Shown: positions 33,295 through 42,733 of the stretch, piece by piece | How the letters are laid out: each line of letters starts with the position of its first letter | Position numbering within the stretch: position 1 is the first letter of the stretch | Origin: Rhizobium sp. Root1212 | GTDB lineage: Bacteria > Pseudomonadota > Alphaproteobacteria > Rhizobiales > Rhizobiaceae | Direction of reading: 5' to 3' | Length of the DNA: 64,000 nt | Assembly: GCF_001424985.1 (NCBI RefSeq) | Contig: NZ_LMDA01000001.1 | Coordinates: 124,001 to 188,000 of the forward strand | The notes under the pieces: generated by a model | The model's database searches: none | What the model saw: the letters and a program-made list of their open reading frames with translations, nothing else | Told to the model about the DNA's origin: nothing | Translations under genes and position numbers: made by a program

Positions 33295-34470
33295 ATGAAA
33301 CTGATCGAGCGCTACATATTGAGGCGGGCGACGGGCATGTTCCTCGCCACGCTGCTTCCGCTCCTGGCGATCGTGTGGGTCACGCAGGCGCTGACCAGCG
33401 TCAATCTCGTCACCGACAGCGGCCAGTCGATCTTCGCCTTCCTCAAGCTCGCGACACTGATCCTGCCCTCGATCGTGCCGCTGATCCTGCCCTTCGCGCT
33501 GGTGATCGGCGTGGCGCAGGTGCTGACGGCGATGAACACCGATTCGGAACTGACCGTGCTTGCCGCCGCCGGCAGCTCGCGCATGACGATCATCCGGCCG
33601 GTGCTCTATCTCGGCCTCGGGCTGAGCGTGCTTTCCTTCGCGGTCGATAATTTCGTCGAGCCCTATTCGCGCATGGCCGTGCGCAAGATGATCGCGACCG
33701 CGCATGCCGATCTGCTCTCTTCCGTCGTGCAGGAAAATACCTTCCGCAAGATCGCCGACGGCCTTTATGTTCAGGTCGCCTCGCGCCGCAGCGGCGGTGT
33801 GCTGCACGGCATCTTCGTCGCCGATTCGCGCAATCCCGCCTATGAACTCGTCTATTATGCCCGCGAGGGCGCCGTCGATGAAACCAGCTCGGCGCTGGTG
33901 ATGAAGGATGGCGAAGTGCATCGCAAGCTGCCGGACGGCGGCGTCTCGATCATCAAGTTCGATTCCTATGCCTTCGACCTCACCGACATGACGCGCATGG
34001 CCGGCGAAGCCAATATCCGGGCCAAGGACCGCGACCTGCCCTATCTTTTCCACCCTGATCCGAACGATCCGGTGCTCAAGAAGGACCCGCTTTCCTTTAC
34101 CGCCGAGCTCAACCGCCGTTTCACGGAATGGACCTACCCATTCCTGTTTGCGCTGATCGCGCTGGTGTTTTCGAGCGATGCGCGCTCGCACCGCGAGGCA
34201 CGCCTGCACCCCATGGTTTCGGCGCTGCTGACCTGTCTCTTCATCCGCTGGATGACCTTTTATGCCGGCAACAGCGCCGAGGAATCGCTCGCCTTCGTGC
34301 CGGTCATGTATCTCATCCCGCTGGTGACCGGATATCTGGCGGTGCGCCATCTTTTCGGCAACCGGCGGCTGGAAATACCGGTCACCTGGGAGAAATTCGC
34401 CAAGGAGCGGCTGGTACGGCTCGGGCTGATGCGCGCGCAGACCTCCGTTGACGGAGGCCAGACGCCGTGA
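33295..34470 (+). CDS. lptF: LPS export ABC transporter permease LptF
   Basis: One of the two inner-membrane permeases of the LptB2FG extractor, which lifts LPS from the inner membrane to the periplasmic bridge. The 391-residue YjgP/YjgQ-family protein has helices at the N-terminus (LIERYILRRATGMFLATLLPLLAIVW), a large periplasmic beta-jellyroll about 110-280, and three C-terminal helices. The start MKLIERYI at 33295 matches the family. Four bases overlap with lptG. lptF-lptG-lptD-surA-like forms one envelope-biogenesis operon. Confidence 0.95.
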   Translation: MKLIERYILRRATGMFLATLLPLLAIVWVTQALTSVNLVTDSGQSIFAFLKLATLILPSIVPLILPFALVIGVAQVLTAMNTDSELTVLAAAGSSRMTIIRPVLYLGLGLSVLSFAVDNFVEPYSRMAVRKMIATAHADLLSSVVQENTFRKIADGLYVQVASRRSGGVLHGIFVADSRNPAYELVYYAREGAVDETSSALVMKDGEVHRKLPDGGVSIIKFDSYAFDLTDMTRMAGEANIRAKDRDLPYLFHPDPNDPVLKKDPLSFTAELNRRFTEWTYPFLFALIALVFSSDARSHREARLHPMVSALLTCLFIRWMTFYAGNSAEESLAFVPVMYLIPLVTGYLAVRHLFGNRRLEIPVTWEKFAKERLVRLGLMRAQTSVDGGQTP

Positions 34471-35555
34471 TTCTCACCTCGACGCTCGGGCGCTATTTCT
34501 TCAGACGCTATGCCGTCACCACCTTCTGGTTCCTGACGGGCATTTTCTCGCTGATCTTCATCATCGATTTCAGCGAGCTTTCAAGCCGCATGTCGCAGTT
34601 GCCGCATTATTCGATCGGCGGCGGGCTGTTGATGACGGCCTTGCGCATTCCGATGATCCTGCAGCAGACCGTGCCCTTCGTGGCGCTGTTTTCCGGCATG
34701 GCGGCGCTGATTTCGCTGAACCGACGCTACGAGCTTGTCGTGACGCGGGCGGCGGGCATATCGGTCTGGCAGTTCCTGCAGCCTTTCGTTGCCGGCGCCT
34801 TCCTGTTCGGCGCGCTTACCGTCGCCGCGCTCAACCCCCTCGCCGCCTGGGGCGCGAGCAAGGCCGAAGCGCTTGAGGCGTCATGGGGCAGCAGCTCTGC
34901 GGCACGCACGAATCTGCGAATCCCGTGGCTGCGTCAGATCTACAAGGGCGACGATACGATCATCGGCGCACGTTCGCTGCAGGACGGCGGACAGACGCTG
35001 ATCGGGGTCACGGTGATCCACTTTGATCCACAGGGACAGATCGTTCTTCGGCAGGATGCACAGAGCGCAAAACTCGAAAATGGTTACTGGCTTCTTAACA
35101 AGGTAACCGAGAACCGCAGCGGAGAATTGACGCGCAATCTCGAAACGGCACAGCTGCCGACCAACCTGAAGCCGGAATTCATTCAGGAAACCTTGACCAA
35201 GCCTGATTCCATTCAGTTTTTCGATCTGCGGCACAAGATCGAGGTGGCCAAGTCCTTCGGCTTCCCGACGGGCGGCATGGAAACGCAGTTTCACTCCATG
35301 CTGGCGCTGCCTCTGCTTTTGGTTGCAATGACGCTGATCGCTGCAAGCGTCTCATTAAAATTTAGCCGGTTTAACCAATCCCGGCCGGTGATTCTCGGTG
35401 GCATCCTTTCGGGCTTCGTGCTTTATGTCGTCACCGTGCTTGTCAAAGCATTCGGGAGTAGCGGTGTTGTTCCTCCCTTCGTTGCAGCCTGGTTGCCCGT
35501 CGTCGTGGCGATGGCACTGGGGGCGACGATCTTGTTGCATGAGGAAGATGGCTAG
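34467..35555 (+). CDS. lptG: LPS export ABC transporter permease LptG
   Basis: The partner of LptF in the LptB2FG complex. It has 362 residues with the same topology: N-terminal helices (LGRYFFRRYAVTTFWFLTGIF), a periplasmic domain and C-terminal helices (SMLALPLLLVAMTLIAASVSLKF). It starts inside the end of lptF (overlap of four bases), and its TAG stop shares a G with the GTG start of lptD. Confidence 0.95.
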   Translation: MILTSTLGRYFFRRYAVTTFWFLTGIFSLIFIIDFSELSSRMSQLPHYSIGGGLLMTALRIPMILQQTVPFVALFSGMAALISLNRRYELVVTRAAGISVWQFLQPFVAGAFLFGALTVAALNPLAAWGASKAEALEASWGSSSAARTNLRIPWLRQIYKGDDTIIGARSLQDGGQTLIGVTVIHFDPQGQIVLRQDAQSAKLENGYWLLNKVTENRSGELTRNLETAQLPTNLKPEFIQETLTKPDSIQFFDLRHKIEVAKSFGFPTGGMETQFHSMLALPLLLVAMTLIAASVSLKFSRFNQSRPVILGGILSGFVLYVVTVLVKAFGSSGVVPPFVAAWLPVVVAMALGATILLHEEDG

Positions 35556-37897
35556 TGGCGGCAGGCAACCGCAAATATAACAGGCTGCTGATAGCCATTC
35601 TCACGTCCGGCGTCGCCCTTTCGGCGGTGACTGCGGGGACGACTGCGCCTGCATGGGCGCAACCGGCGAATCTCGATTCGCTGCAGCCGTCCATGCCCGA
35701 CGACGCCAAGATGCTGCTTTCGGCAAACGAGCTTGTCTATAACAGGGACACCGAGCGCGTCATCGTGCGCGGCGCGGTGCAGATCAATTACGGCGGCTAC
35801 CAGATGGTGGCCCAGCAGGTGGAATACAGCCAGAAGACCGGCCGCATCATCGCCACCGGCGAAATCGAGCTGATCGAGCCCGGCGGCAACAAGATCTATG
35901 CCGATCGCATGGACGTGACCGACGATTTCGGCAACGGCTTCGTCGAGGCCATGCGCATCGAGACGACCGACCTCACCAAGCTGGCGGCCGTCAGCGGGGA
36001 GCGCGTGAACGGCGAGGAGATCATCCTCAATCATGCCGTCTACACCGCCTGCACCCCCTGCGCGACCAACCCGAATCACAAGTCGCTGTGGCAGATCAAG
36101 GCGCAGCGCATCATACAGAACGGCCGTACCCATACCGTTCGGCTGGAGAACGCCCAGTTCGAGCTGTTCGGCAAGCCGCTGGTCTATCTGCCGACACTCG
36201 AAATTCCGGATCATACGGTGAAGCGCAAGAGCGGCTTCCTGTTCCCGAAATTCCGCTACACGCAGAAGCTCGGCGCCGGCGTCAGCGTTCCCTATTACTT
36301 CGCGATCTCGCCCTATATGGATGCGACCGTGACCGCGACCGGCCTGACCAAACAGGGTTTCCTGCTGGAGGGTGAATTCCGCCAGGCCTTCGAGAGCGGG
36401 GAGCACGTGCTGCGTATGGCCGGCATCAGCCAGCTGGACCGCTCCGCCTTCTCATCCGATACGGTCGACGCCCAGGAAACCAATCGCGGCATGATCGCCT
36501 CCCACGGCAAGTTCGAGGTCAATCCGCGCTGGACCTTCGGCTGGGACGTTCTTGTCCAGAGCGACAACAATTTTGCCAAGACCTACGAGCTTTCGACCTT
36601 CGACGGCCGCACGCTGACCAATCAAGTCTACCTGACCGGTCTCGGCAAGCGTAACTACTTCGACGCCCGCGCTTTCTATTTCGACATTCAGGATGCCGAT
36701 CCTGACAGCCTGGCCGAAAACAAGCAGCCGGTGGCGCAGGTGCTCGACTATACCTTCACGCCCGATACGCCGGTGGCCGGCGGCGAGCTGAACGGTACGA
36801 TCAACCTGACGAACATCCACCGCAACCGCGAAGATATGTATACGGTGGACGGCGTCAACCGCTTCCCTGGTCTGAGCGGCACGGATCACCGCCTGACGGC
36901 GGAACTGGAATGGCAGCGTAATTTCATCGTTCCCGGCGGCCTCTCGCTGACGCCGTTGCTTGCAGCGCGCGGCGATATCATCGGTCTGACGATGGACGAT
37001 CCCGGTGCAGCCTATACCGGCCCGTACTATAACGACGATGCGGCCACCCGCAGCATGCTGACGGCCGGTCTCGAAGCGCGCTATCCGATCCTGATGGCGA
37101 CCGAAAACAGCAGCCATATCTTCGAGCCGATCGCCCAGGTCTATGTGCGCCCGGACGAAGACTATGCCGGCGGCCTGCCGAACGAGGATGCCCAAAGCTT
37201 CGTCTTCGATGCGACCTCGCTGTTCGACCGCGACAAGTTCTCCGGCTTCGACCGCATCGAAGGCGGCAGCCGTGCCAATCTCGGCTTCCGCTATACCGGC
37301 GCACTCGGCAACGGCTATGCACTGCGCGCGATTGCCGGCCAGTCCTTCCATCTCGGCGGCCTCAACTCCTTCGCGACGGACGACCTCGTGAAGGCCGGTG
37401 CCGATTCCGGTCTCGAAACCGACCGTTCGGACTATGTCTCGATGATCGGCATCGATGCGCCCTCCGGCCTGACGGCGAGCCTCAGCGGCCGTTTCGACGA
37501 ACAGAGCTTCGATCTTCGTCGCGCCGACACGACGATCGGCTATGAGGGCATCCGCTGGCAGACGGCGCTGACCTATACCCGCATCGCGGCGCAGCCGACT
37601 TACGGCTCGGTCAATGATCAGGACGAAATTCAGACTGCGGCCGCCTATCGCTTCCACGATTACTGGTCGGTCTTCGGCTCGGTGACCTACGATATCGACG
37701 CGCAGATCATTACCCGCGACGGCATCGGCATCACCTATGACGATCAGGACACGCTTTTCTCGCTGGTTTACAAGCGCGAACGTGACAGCGAAGACAGTGT
37801 CGCAAACGACTGGTCGATCGGCGCGCGCCTCAGCTTCCGCACACTCGGCGACATCAATGTCGGCGACACGGAATTCGAAGGCCTCGACCAGCGATAA
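35555..37897 (+). CDS. lptD: LPS-assembly outer membrane protein LptD
   Basis: The 26-stranded outer membrane barrel that inserts LPS into the outer leaflet with LptE. It has 780 residues: a signal peptide ending APAWA-QP (35), a periplasmic OstA/LptA-like jellyroll about 55-160 (SANELVYNRDTERVIVRGAVQINY), then the barrel. C166 and C169 (YTACTPC) are the N-terminal disulphide cysteines. It uses GTG at 35555, overlapping the lptG stop by one base, so it is translationally coupled. Confidence 0.96.
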   Translation: MAAGNRKYNRLLIAILTSGVALSAVTAGTTAPAWAQPANLDSLQPSMPDDAKMLLSANELVYNRDTERVIVRGAVQINYGGYQMVAQQVEYSQKTGRIIATGEIELIEPGGNKIYADRMDVTDDFGNGFVEAMRIETTDLTKLAAVSGERVNGEEIILNHAVYTACTPCATNPNHKSLWQIKAQRIIQNGRTHTVRLENAQFELFGKPLVYLPTLEIPDHTVKRKSGFLFPKFRYTQKLGAGVSVPYYFAISPYMDATVTATGLTKQGFLLEGEFRQAFESGEHVLRMAGISQLDRSAFSSDTVDAQETNRGMIASHGKFEVNPRWTFGWDVLVQSDNNFAKTYELSTFDGRTLTNQVYLTGLGKRNYFDARAFYFDIQDADPDSLAENKQPVAQVLDYTFTPDTPVAGGELNGTINLTNIHRNREDMYTVDGVNRFPGLSGTDHRLTAELEWQRNFIVPGGLSLTPLLAARGDIIGLTMDDPGAAYTGPYYNDDAATRSMLTAGLEARYPILMATENSSHIFEPIAQVYVRPDEDYAGGLPNEDAQSFVFDATSLFDRDKFSGFDRIEGGSRANLGFRYTGALGNGYALRAIAGQSFHLGGLNSFATDDLVKAGADSGLETDRSDYVSMIGIDAPSGLTASLSGRFDEQSFDLRRADTTIGYEGIRWQTALTYTRIAAQPTYGSVNDQDEIQTAAAYRFHDYWSVFGSVTYDIDAQIITRDGIGITYDDQDTLFSLVYKRERDSEDSVANDWSIGARLSFRTLGDINVGDTEFEGLDQR

Positions 37898-37936
37898 GCT
37901 GTTTTGCCGGGTAAAAACGGCGGATTGCCGCAAAAC

Positions 37937-37964
37937 GGCCGGATTGCCCTGCGATCCGGCCTTT
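37937..37964 (+). terminator. Possible terminator after lptD
   Basis: GGCCGGAT (37937-37944) pairs with ATCCGGCC (37954-37961), followed by TTTG. It is 40 bases after the lptD stop; the short T run makes partial read-through into the SurA-like gene likely. Confidence 0.55.
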
Positions 37965-38074
37965 GTGGCAATCGGCAGGCCTTGTCATGCACCACCGGCA
38001 CCATTATGGATTCCAGCCGATAACGGTCACGGCAACGGCCTGAGGCAGGTCCGAGGCTTAGAGAAGGACAGGAC

Positions 38075-39031
38075 ATGGGTGGAACATTTTCGATGAAGCG
38101 GGCGCTCACGGCGGCATTGGTGGCGGGTCTTCTCGCCGGCTCCGTGGTTTCGACAACGGCACCGGCGGCCTATGCCGCAAGCTCGGTTGCGGTCATCGTC
38201 AACAATGTTCCGATCACTTCCGGTGACGTCGCCAAGCGTGTCGCCTTCATGCGCCTGCAGCGGCAGGGCGGCGGCGCGGCTGAGGCCCGCAAGCAGCTGA
38301 TCGACGAAGCGCTGAAGCGCGAGGAAATCCTCAGGCTGCGGGTTTCCGTCAGCAGTGCCGATGTCGATGCGGCTGTCGGCCGTTTCGCCGCCAGCAACAA
38401 GATGACGGTACAGCAGCTGGGCGGCGTTCTTGACAAGGCCGGCGTCACGCTCGATCACTTCAAGCAATATGTCGCCGTCGCCATGAGCTGGCCGCGCGCC
38501 GTTAACCTTCGCTACCGCGCCGGCAACAACGGTCGCCTTTCCAATGAGGAACTGGTGCGCCGCATGCAGGAAAACGGCGGCCAGAAGCCGGTGACCACCG
38601 AATATTTCCTGCAGCAGGTGATTTTCGTCGTGCCCGCATCCAAGCGCAACGCCATTCTCGGCAAGCGTCAGGCCGAAGCCAACGCCTCGCGCGCCAACTT
38701 TCCGGGCTGCGAACAGGCCAAGGTTTATGCCGCCACCATGCGCGACGTTTCGATCCGTAATCTCGGTCGCATGATGATCCAGGAAATTCCTGAGGACTGG
38801 AAGGGTCTGGTCGAAAAGGCCGGCGACGGCAAGACGACTGGAACGCGTGTTACCGAAAAGGGCGTCGAGTATCTCGCCATCTGCAAGAAGCGTCAGGTCA
38901 ACGACGATCTTGCCGCCGAAGTCGTCTTCCGCGCCGAAGACCTCGGCAAGAAGAAAGAGGGCGGCGAAGACCCGAACAGCGTGAAGTATCTGGACGAGCT
39001 GCGTTCCAAGGCGCAGATCCTCAACAAGTAA
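38075..39031 (+). CDS. SurA N-terminal-domain periplasmic chaperone
   Basis: A 318-residue exported protein. Signal peptide cleavage is after AYA at about 34. The SurA N-domain follows (VAVIVNNVPITSGDVAKRVAFMRLQ, RKQLIDEALKREEILRLRVSVS). The C-terminal half (PVTTEYFLQQVIFVVP...) is at the position of the parvulin domain but is divergent. It probably helps fold outer membrane proteins such as LptD, next to which it lies. AAGGA precedes the ATG at 38075. Isomerase activity is uncertain. Confidence 0.85.
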   Translation: MGGTFSMKRALTAALVAGLLAGSVVSTTAPAAYAASSVAVIVNNVPITSGDVAKRVAFMRLQRQGGGAAEARKQLIDEALKREEILRLRVSVSSADVDAAVGRFAASNKMTVQQLGGVLDKAGVTLDHFKQYVAVAMSWPRAVNLRYRAGNNGRLSNEELVRRMQENGGQKPVTTEYFLQQVIFVVPASKRNAILGKRQAEANASRANFPGCEQAKVYAATMRDVSIRNLGRMMIQEIPEDWKGLVEKAGDGKTTGTRVTEKGVEYLAICKKRQVNDDLAAEVVFRAEDLGKKKEGGEDPNSVKYLDELRSKAQILNK

Positions 39032-39037
39032 TCCTTC

Positions 39038-40066
39038 ATGACCCCTCACCCTGCGGCGCCGCTCGCGCTTTCCATGGGCGATCCGGCCGGCATCGGGCTC
39101 GATATCAGCCTTGACGTCTGGCTGAGGCGGCGCGACTGGAACACCCCGCCCTTTCTATTGATCGGCGATCCGGCTGCGCTTTCGGCGCGTGCTAAGCTAC
39201 TTGGCTATGACATCGCCATCAAGGAAGCCGGGCCGGCCGAGGCGGGCTCCGTCTTCGCGGATGCGCTGCCGGTTCTTCCGATGCCTTGTGCTGCGCCGGT
39301 GGTGGCAGGCACGCCCGACAGCGCCAATGCCGGTGCTATCATCGGCGCCATCGAGGAAGCGGTACGGCTGACGCTGGGCGGCGAGACCGCGGCGGTCGTC
39401 ACTTGCCCTATCGCCAAATCCGTGCTTTACGATGCTGGCTTCGGCTTTCCCGGCCATACGGAATTTCTGGCCGATCTCGGCGAACGGGCGACCGGCAAGC
39501 CGCTGCTGCCAGTGATGATGCTCGCCGGGCCGAAGCTCAAGACCGTGCCGGTGACGATCCATATTCCGCTGAAGGATGTGCCGGGGGCGCTGACGGGCGA
39601 TCTCATCTATCGCACCTGCGCGGTGACCATCGCCGATCTCAAGGCGCGGTTTGGGCTTGCGCGTCCACGGCTTGCCGTGGCGGGCCTCAACCCGCATGCC
39701 GGCGAAGGCGGGGCGCTCGGGCTGGAGGATGATACGATCATCCGTCCGGTTATCGAGCGGCTGCAGCGCGAGGGCAACGATGTTGCCGGCCCCCTGCCCG
39801 CCGATACCATGTTCCACGACCGCGCCCGCGCCACCTATGACGTGGCGATCTGCATGTATCACGATCAGGCGCTGATCCCGGCCAAGGCGCTGGGCTTCGA
39901 CGACAGCGTCAATGCCACGCTTGGCCTGCCCTTCATTCGTACCTCGCCGGACCACGGCACGGCCTTCAGCCTCGCCGGCAAGGGCGTCGCCCGCTCCGAC
40001 AGCCTGATGGCGGCGCTTCGGATGGCCCGCGAACTCGCCGACAACACCGAAAGGACGGCCGGCTGA
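39038..40066 (+). CDS. pdxA: 4-hydroxythreonine-4-phosphate dehydrogenase
   Basis: A pyridoxal phosphate (vitamin B6) synthesis enzyme, 342 residues. Motifs are [13 protein letters not shown] (11-23), GHTEFLADL with a metal histidine, [16 protein letters not shown] and the late metal-binding [16 protein letters not shown]. It lies 6 bases after the SurA-like gene, and its stop shares one base with the rsmA start, the same pdxA-rsmA pairing as in E. coli. Confidence 0.97.
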   Translation: MTPHPAAPLALSMGDPAGIGLDISLDVWLRRRDWNTPPFLLIGDPAALSARAKLLGYDIAIKEAGPAEAGSVFADALPVLPMPCAAPVVAGTPDSANAGAIIGAIEEAVRLTLGGETAAVVTCPIAKSVLYDAGFGFPGHTEFLADLGERATGKPLLPVMMLAGPKLKTVPVTIHIPLKDVPGALTGDLIYRTCAVTIADLKARFGLARPRLAVAGLNPHAGEGGALGLEDDTIIRPVIERLQREGNDVAGPLPADTMFHDRARATYDVAICMYHDQALIPAKALGFDDSVNATLGLPFIRTSPDHGTAFSLAGKGVARSDSLMAALRMARELADNTERTAG

Positions 40067-40896
40067 TGGCTGCCATCGACGGACTTCCGCCGCTGCGGGA
40101 CGTGATCTCCCGTCACGGACTCGACGCCAAGAAGGCGCTCGGCCAGAATTTCCTGCTCGATCTCAACCTGACCCAGAAGATTGCCCGCACGGCGGGCTCG
40201 CTGGAGGGTGTGACGGTGATCGAGGTCGGGCCGGGTCCCGGCGGTTTAACGCGGGCCATTCTGTCGCTTGGGGCGAAGAAAGTGATCGCCATCGAGCGCG
40301 ACAGCCGCTGCCTGCCGGCGCTGGCCGAAATTTCCAATCATTATCCTGGCCGCCTCGAGGTGATCGAGGGCGATGCGCTGCGGGTGGATTTCGAGACGCT
40401 GGTGACGGATGGCAGCCCGGTGAAGATCATCGCCAACCTGCCCTACAATGTCGGCACGCAGTTGCTCGTCAACTGGTTGCTTTCGAAATCGTGGCCGCCC
40501 TTCTACCAGTCCCTGACGCTGATGTTCCAGCGCGAGGTGGGGCTCAGGATCGTTGCCGAAGAGGATGACGATCATTACGGGCGGCTCGGCGTGCTTTGCG
40601 GCTGGCGCACCCATGCGCGCATGGCCTTCGATGTGCCGCCGCAGGCGTTTACGCCGCCGCCGAAGGTGACGTCGTCGGTCGTGCATCTGGAGCCGCGGGA
40701 AAACCCCATTGCCTGCCGCGTGGAAGCGCTGGAGCGCGTAACACAGGTAGCCTTCGGGCAAAGGCGCAAGATGCTGCGGCAGAGCGTGAAATCGCTCGGC
40801 GGCGAGGCGTTGCTGGCGAAGGCGGAGATCGATCCGCAGCGGCGGGCCGAAACCTTGTCCGTCGAGGAATTCTGCCGGTTGGCGAATTGTCTTTGA
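40066..40896 (+). CDS. rsmA: 16S rRNA (adenine1518/1519-N6)-dimethyltransferase
   Basis: KsgA/RsmA, which dimethylates two adenines at the end of 16S rRNA late in 30S assembly. The 276-residue protein has [11 protein letters not shown] (22-32), the SAM site [10 protein letters not shown] (53-62) and the catalytic NLPYNV (124-129). It overlaps the pdxA stop by one base and is the last gene of the lptF-rsmA block. Confidence 0.97.
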   Translation: MAAIDGLPPLRDVISRHGLDAKKALGQNFLLDLNLTQKIARTAGSLEGVTVIEVGPGPGGLTRAILSLGAKKVIAIERDSRCLPALAEISNHYPGRLEVIEGDALRVDFETLVTDGSPVKIIANLPYNVGTQLLVNWLLSKSWPPFYQSLTLMFQREVGLRIVAEEDDDHYGRLGVLCGWRTHARMAFDVPPQAFTPPPKVTSSVVHLEPRENPIACRVEALERVTQVAFGQRRKMLRQSVKSLGGEALLAKAEIDPQRRAETLSVEEFCRLANCL

Positions 40897-40940
40897 CGGA
40901 GCGACGGAGGAGCAAACTCCAATCCCCGAGAATCGGTAGC

Positions 40941-40994
40941 CTCACCCCTCATCCGGCCTGTCGGCCACCTTCTCCCCGCAGGCGGGGAGAAGGG
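40941..40994. repeat. RIME-like palindromic intergenic repeat, copy 2
   Basis: Lies between convergent rsmA and gmk. It contains CCGGCCTGTCGG followed by CTTCTCCCCGCAGGCGGGGAGAAG, the latter identical to the repeat at 7694-7740. Placed at a 3'-3' junction, it may also act as a transcription terminator or mRNA-end stabiliser. Confidence 0.65.
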
Positions 40995-41016
40995 AAATGC
41001 CGCACCTTGGGAAACC

Positions 41017-41679
41017 TCAGAACGGGTTTTCAGTCAGCAGTCCATTGACGAAATCGAACAGGCCCGGACGGCGGTCACGGCGCAGGCGCTCGGCTTCGAC
41101 GATGGCGCGGACCGAGGCGAAGGCGCTGTCCAGGTCCTCGTTCACGACGATGTAATCGTATTCCAGCCAATGCTCGATTTCCGAGCGGGAATTGGCGAGA
41201 CGGGTGGCGATCACCTCTTCGGTGTCTTCGGCGCGGCGGTGAAGACGCGATTGCAGCTCGGCCATGGTTGGCGGCAGGATGAAGATCGAGACGACATCGC
41301 CGGCCATCTTTTCCTGAAGCTGCTGGGCGCCCTGCCAGTCGATGTCGAACAGCATGTCGCGGCCTTCGGCCATTGCTTCTTCAACAGCGTCGCGCGGCGT
41401 GCCGTAGAAATTGCCGTGAACCTCGGCCCATTCCAGCAGCGCATCGGCCTTGCGCAGGCCCTCGAACTCACGAATCGACTTGAAGTAATAGTGACGGCCC
41501 TCGATTTCGCTCGGGCGGCGCTGGCGGGTGGTGACGCTGACAGAAATGCTCATCTGCGGGTCGGCTTCGAGCAGATTGCGCGCGATCGTCGACTTGCCGG
41601 CGCCGGAGGGCGAGGAAATCACCAGCATGAGGCCGCGGCGGCGGATATTGATGGACGAAGGGCGGCTGACGGGGCTCAT
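41017..41679 (-). CDS. gmk: Guanylate kinase
   Basis: Phosphorylates GMP to GDP. It has 220 residues: P-loop [10 protein letters not shown] (22-31), the GMP-binding phrase [17 protein letters not shown], and [10 protein letters not shown]. The ATG at 41679 has GGAG 5 bases upstream; a GTG at 41685 overlapping the yicC stop is the alternative. It is the last gene of the mltG-yicC-gmk set. Confidence 0.96.
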   Translation of the reverse strand: MSPVSRPSSINIRRRGLMLVISSPSGAGKSTIARNLLEADPQMSISVSVTTRQRRPSEIEGRHYYFKSIREFEGLRKADALLEWAEVHGNFYGTPRDAVEEAMAEGRDMLFDIDWQGAQQLQEKMAGDVVSIFILPPTMAELQSRLHRRAEDTEEVIATRLANSRSEIEHWLEYDYIVVNEDLDSAFASVRAIVEAERLRRDRRPGLFDFVNGLLTENPF

Positions 41680-41681
41680 GG

Positions 41682-42569
41682 TCACTCCAGATTCTGGACC
41701 TGTTCACGAAACTGGTCGATGACGACCTTCAACTCAATGCCGGCCGCCGTGACGGAGGCCGCATTGGACTTCGAACAGATCGTATTCGATTCGCGGTTAA
41801 ATTCCTGGGATAGGAAATCGAGTTTGCGCCCGACCGGACCGCCCTTCTCGAGAAGATCACGGGCGGCTGCGACATGGGCATGCAGCCGGTCGATCTCCTC
41901 GCGGATGTCGGCCTTGGCGGCAAGTAGCGCCACTTCGGCATAAAGCCTGTCACGGTCGAGGGAGGTGGAGCCGTCCATCAGGAGCGCCACCTGATGCGAC
42001 AGGCGCGTGGCAATCGTCTCGGGGCTGCGCGACGTGTCCGCCTCGATGGTGCGGGCAAGTTCTTCGATGCGGGCGATCTGGCCGAGGAGGACGTGATGGA
42101 GGGCGGCACCCTCGGTTTCGCGCATCATCATGATGTCGTGCAGCGCAAGGCGCAGGGCCGCCATGATATCGGCGTCGCGGGCGGCCTTTTCGCCCTCTTT
42201 TTCCTCCGGCTCGCGGAACTCGACGATGCCGCGCACACCGAGCAAAGTATCGAGGCGCAGCGGCGCGGGGTCGATCAGGCCGGTCAACTGTTCGCGCAGC
42301 GACAGGACGGCCGAGAGGGCGGCCTGGTTGACGACCGTCTCGACGCCCAGCTCGCTGGCGCTGATCGTCAGGCCGATCTGCATGTTGCCGCGGGAAAACA
42401 TCTCGCCGGCAAGACGCCGCACGTCCGCCTCGATGTTTTCCGTGCCGGGCGGCAGGCGCAGGCGCAGGTCCAGCCCCTTGCCGTTGACGGAGCGCAGTTC
42501 CCACGCCCAGCGATATCGGCCGGACGAGCCTTCGCGGCGGGCAAACCCGGTCATGGATTGCAATGGCAT
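41682..42569 (-). CDS. yicC: YicC/YloC family endoribonuclease
   Basis: A 295-residue protein of the YicC family, members of which act as endoribonucleases. The start [14 protein letters not shown] and the internal [15 protein letters not shown] are diagnostic, as is the C-terminal [21 protein letters not shown]. It overlaps the gmk start region and is downstream of mltG by 164 bases. Confidence 0.93.
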   Translation of the reverse strand: MPLQSMTGFARREGSSGRYRWAWELRSVNGKGLDLRLRLPPGTENIEADVRRLAGEMFSRGNMQIGLTISASELGVETVVNQAALSAVLSLREQLTGLIDPAPLRLDTLLGVRGIVEFREPEEKEGEKAARDADIMAALRLALHDIMMMRETEGAALHHVLLGQIARIEELARTIEADTSRSPETIATRLSHQVALLMDGSTSLDRDRLYAEVALLAAKADIREEIDRLHAHVAAARDLLEKGGPVGRKLDFLSQEFNRESNTICSKSNAASVTAAGIELKVVIDQFREQVQNLE

Positions 42570-42733
42570 GGTTATCCTCCGGCGCCATCAGACGCCTTCA
42601 TCTCTGGAGCAATCCCGGATGCGCTTCGCACGTTTGCTGGAATTGCTTTAGGCAAAATGTTTACGGCCCCGGCAGCGCCTCCCGCAAGGGGTAAGCGCGC
42701 CGGGGCCGCACGATCCACAGCTGCCGTTCGGGA

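Noticed and set aside
31505-33298. Rightward open frame of about 600 codons
   Set aside because: Antisense to pepA, which has its full signature. The composition is that of a shadow frame.
35552-37933. Leftward open frames over lptD
   Set aside because: Antisense to a complete lptD with signal peptide, jellyroll and cysteine pair; no independent support.
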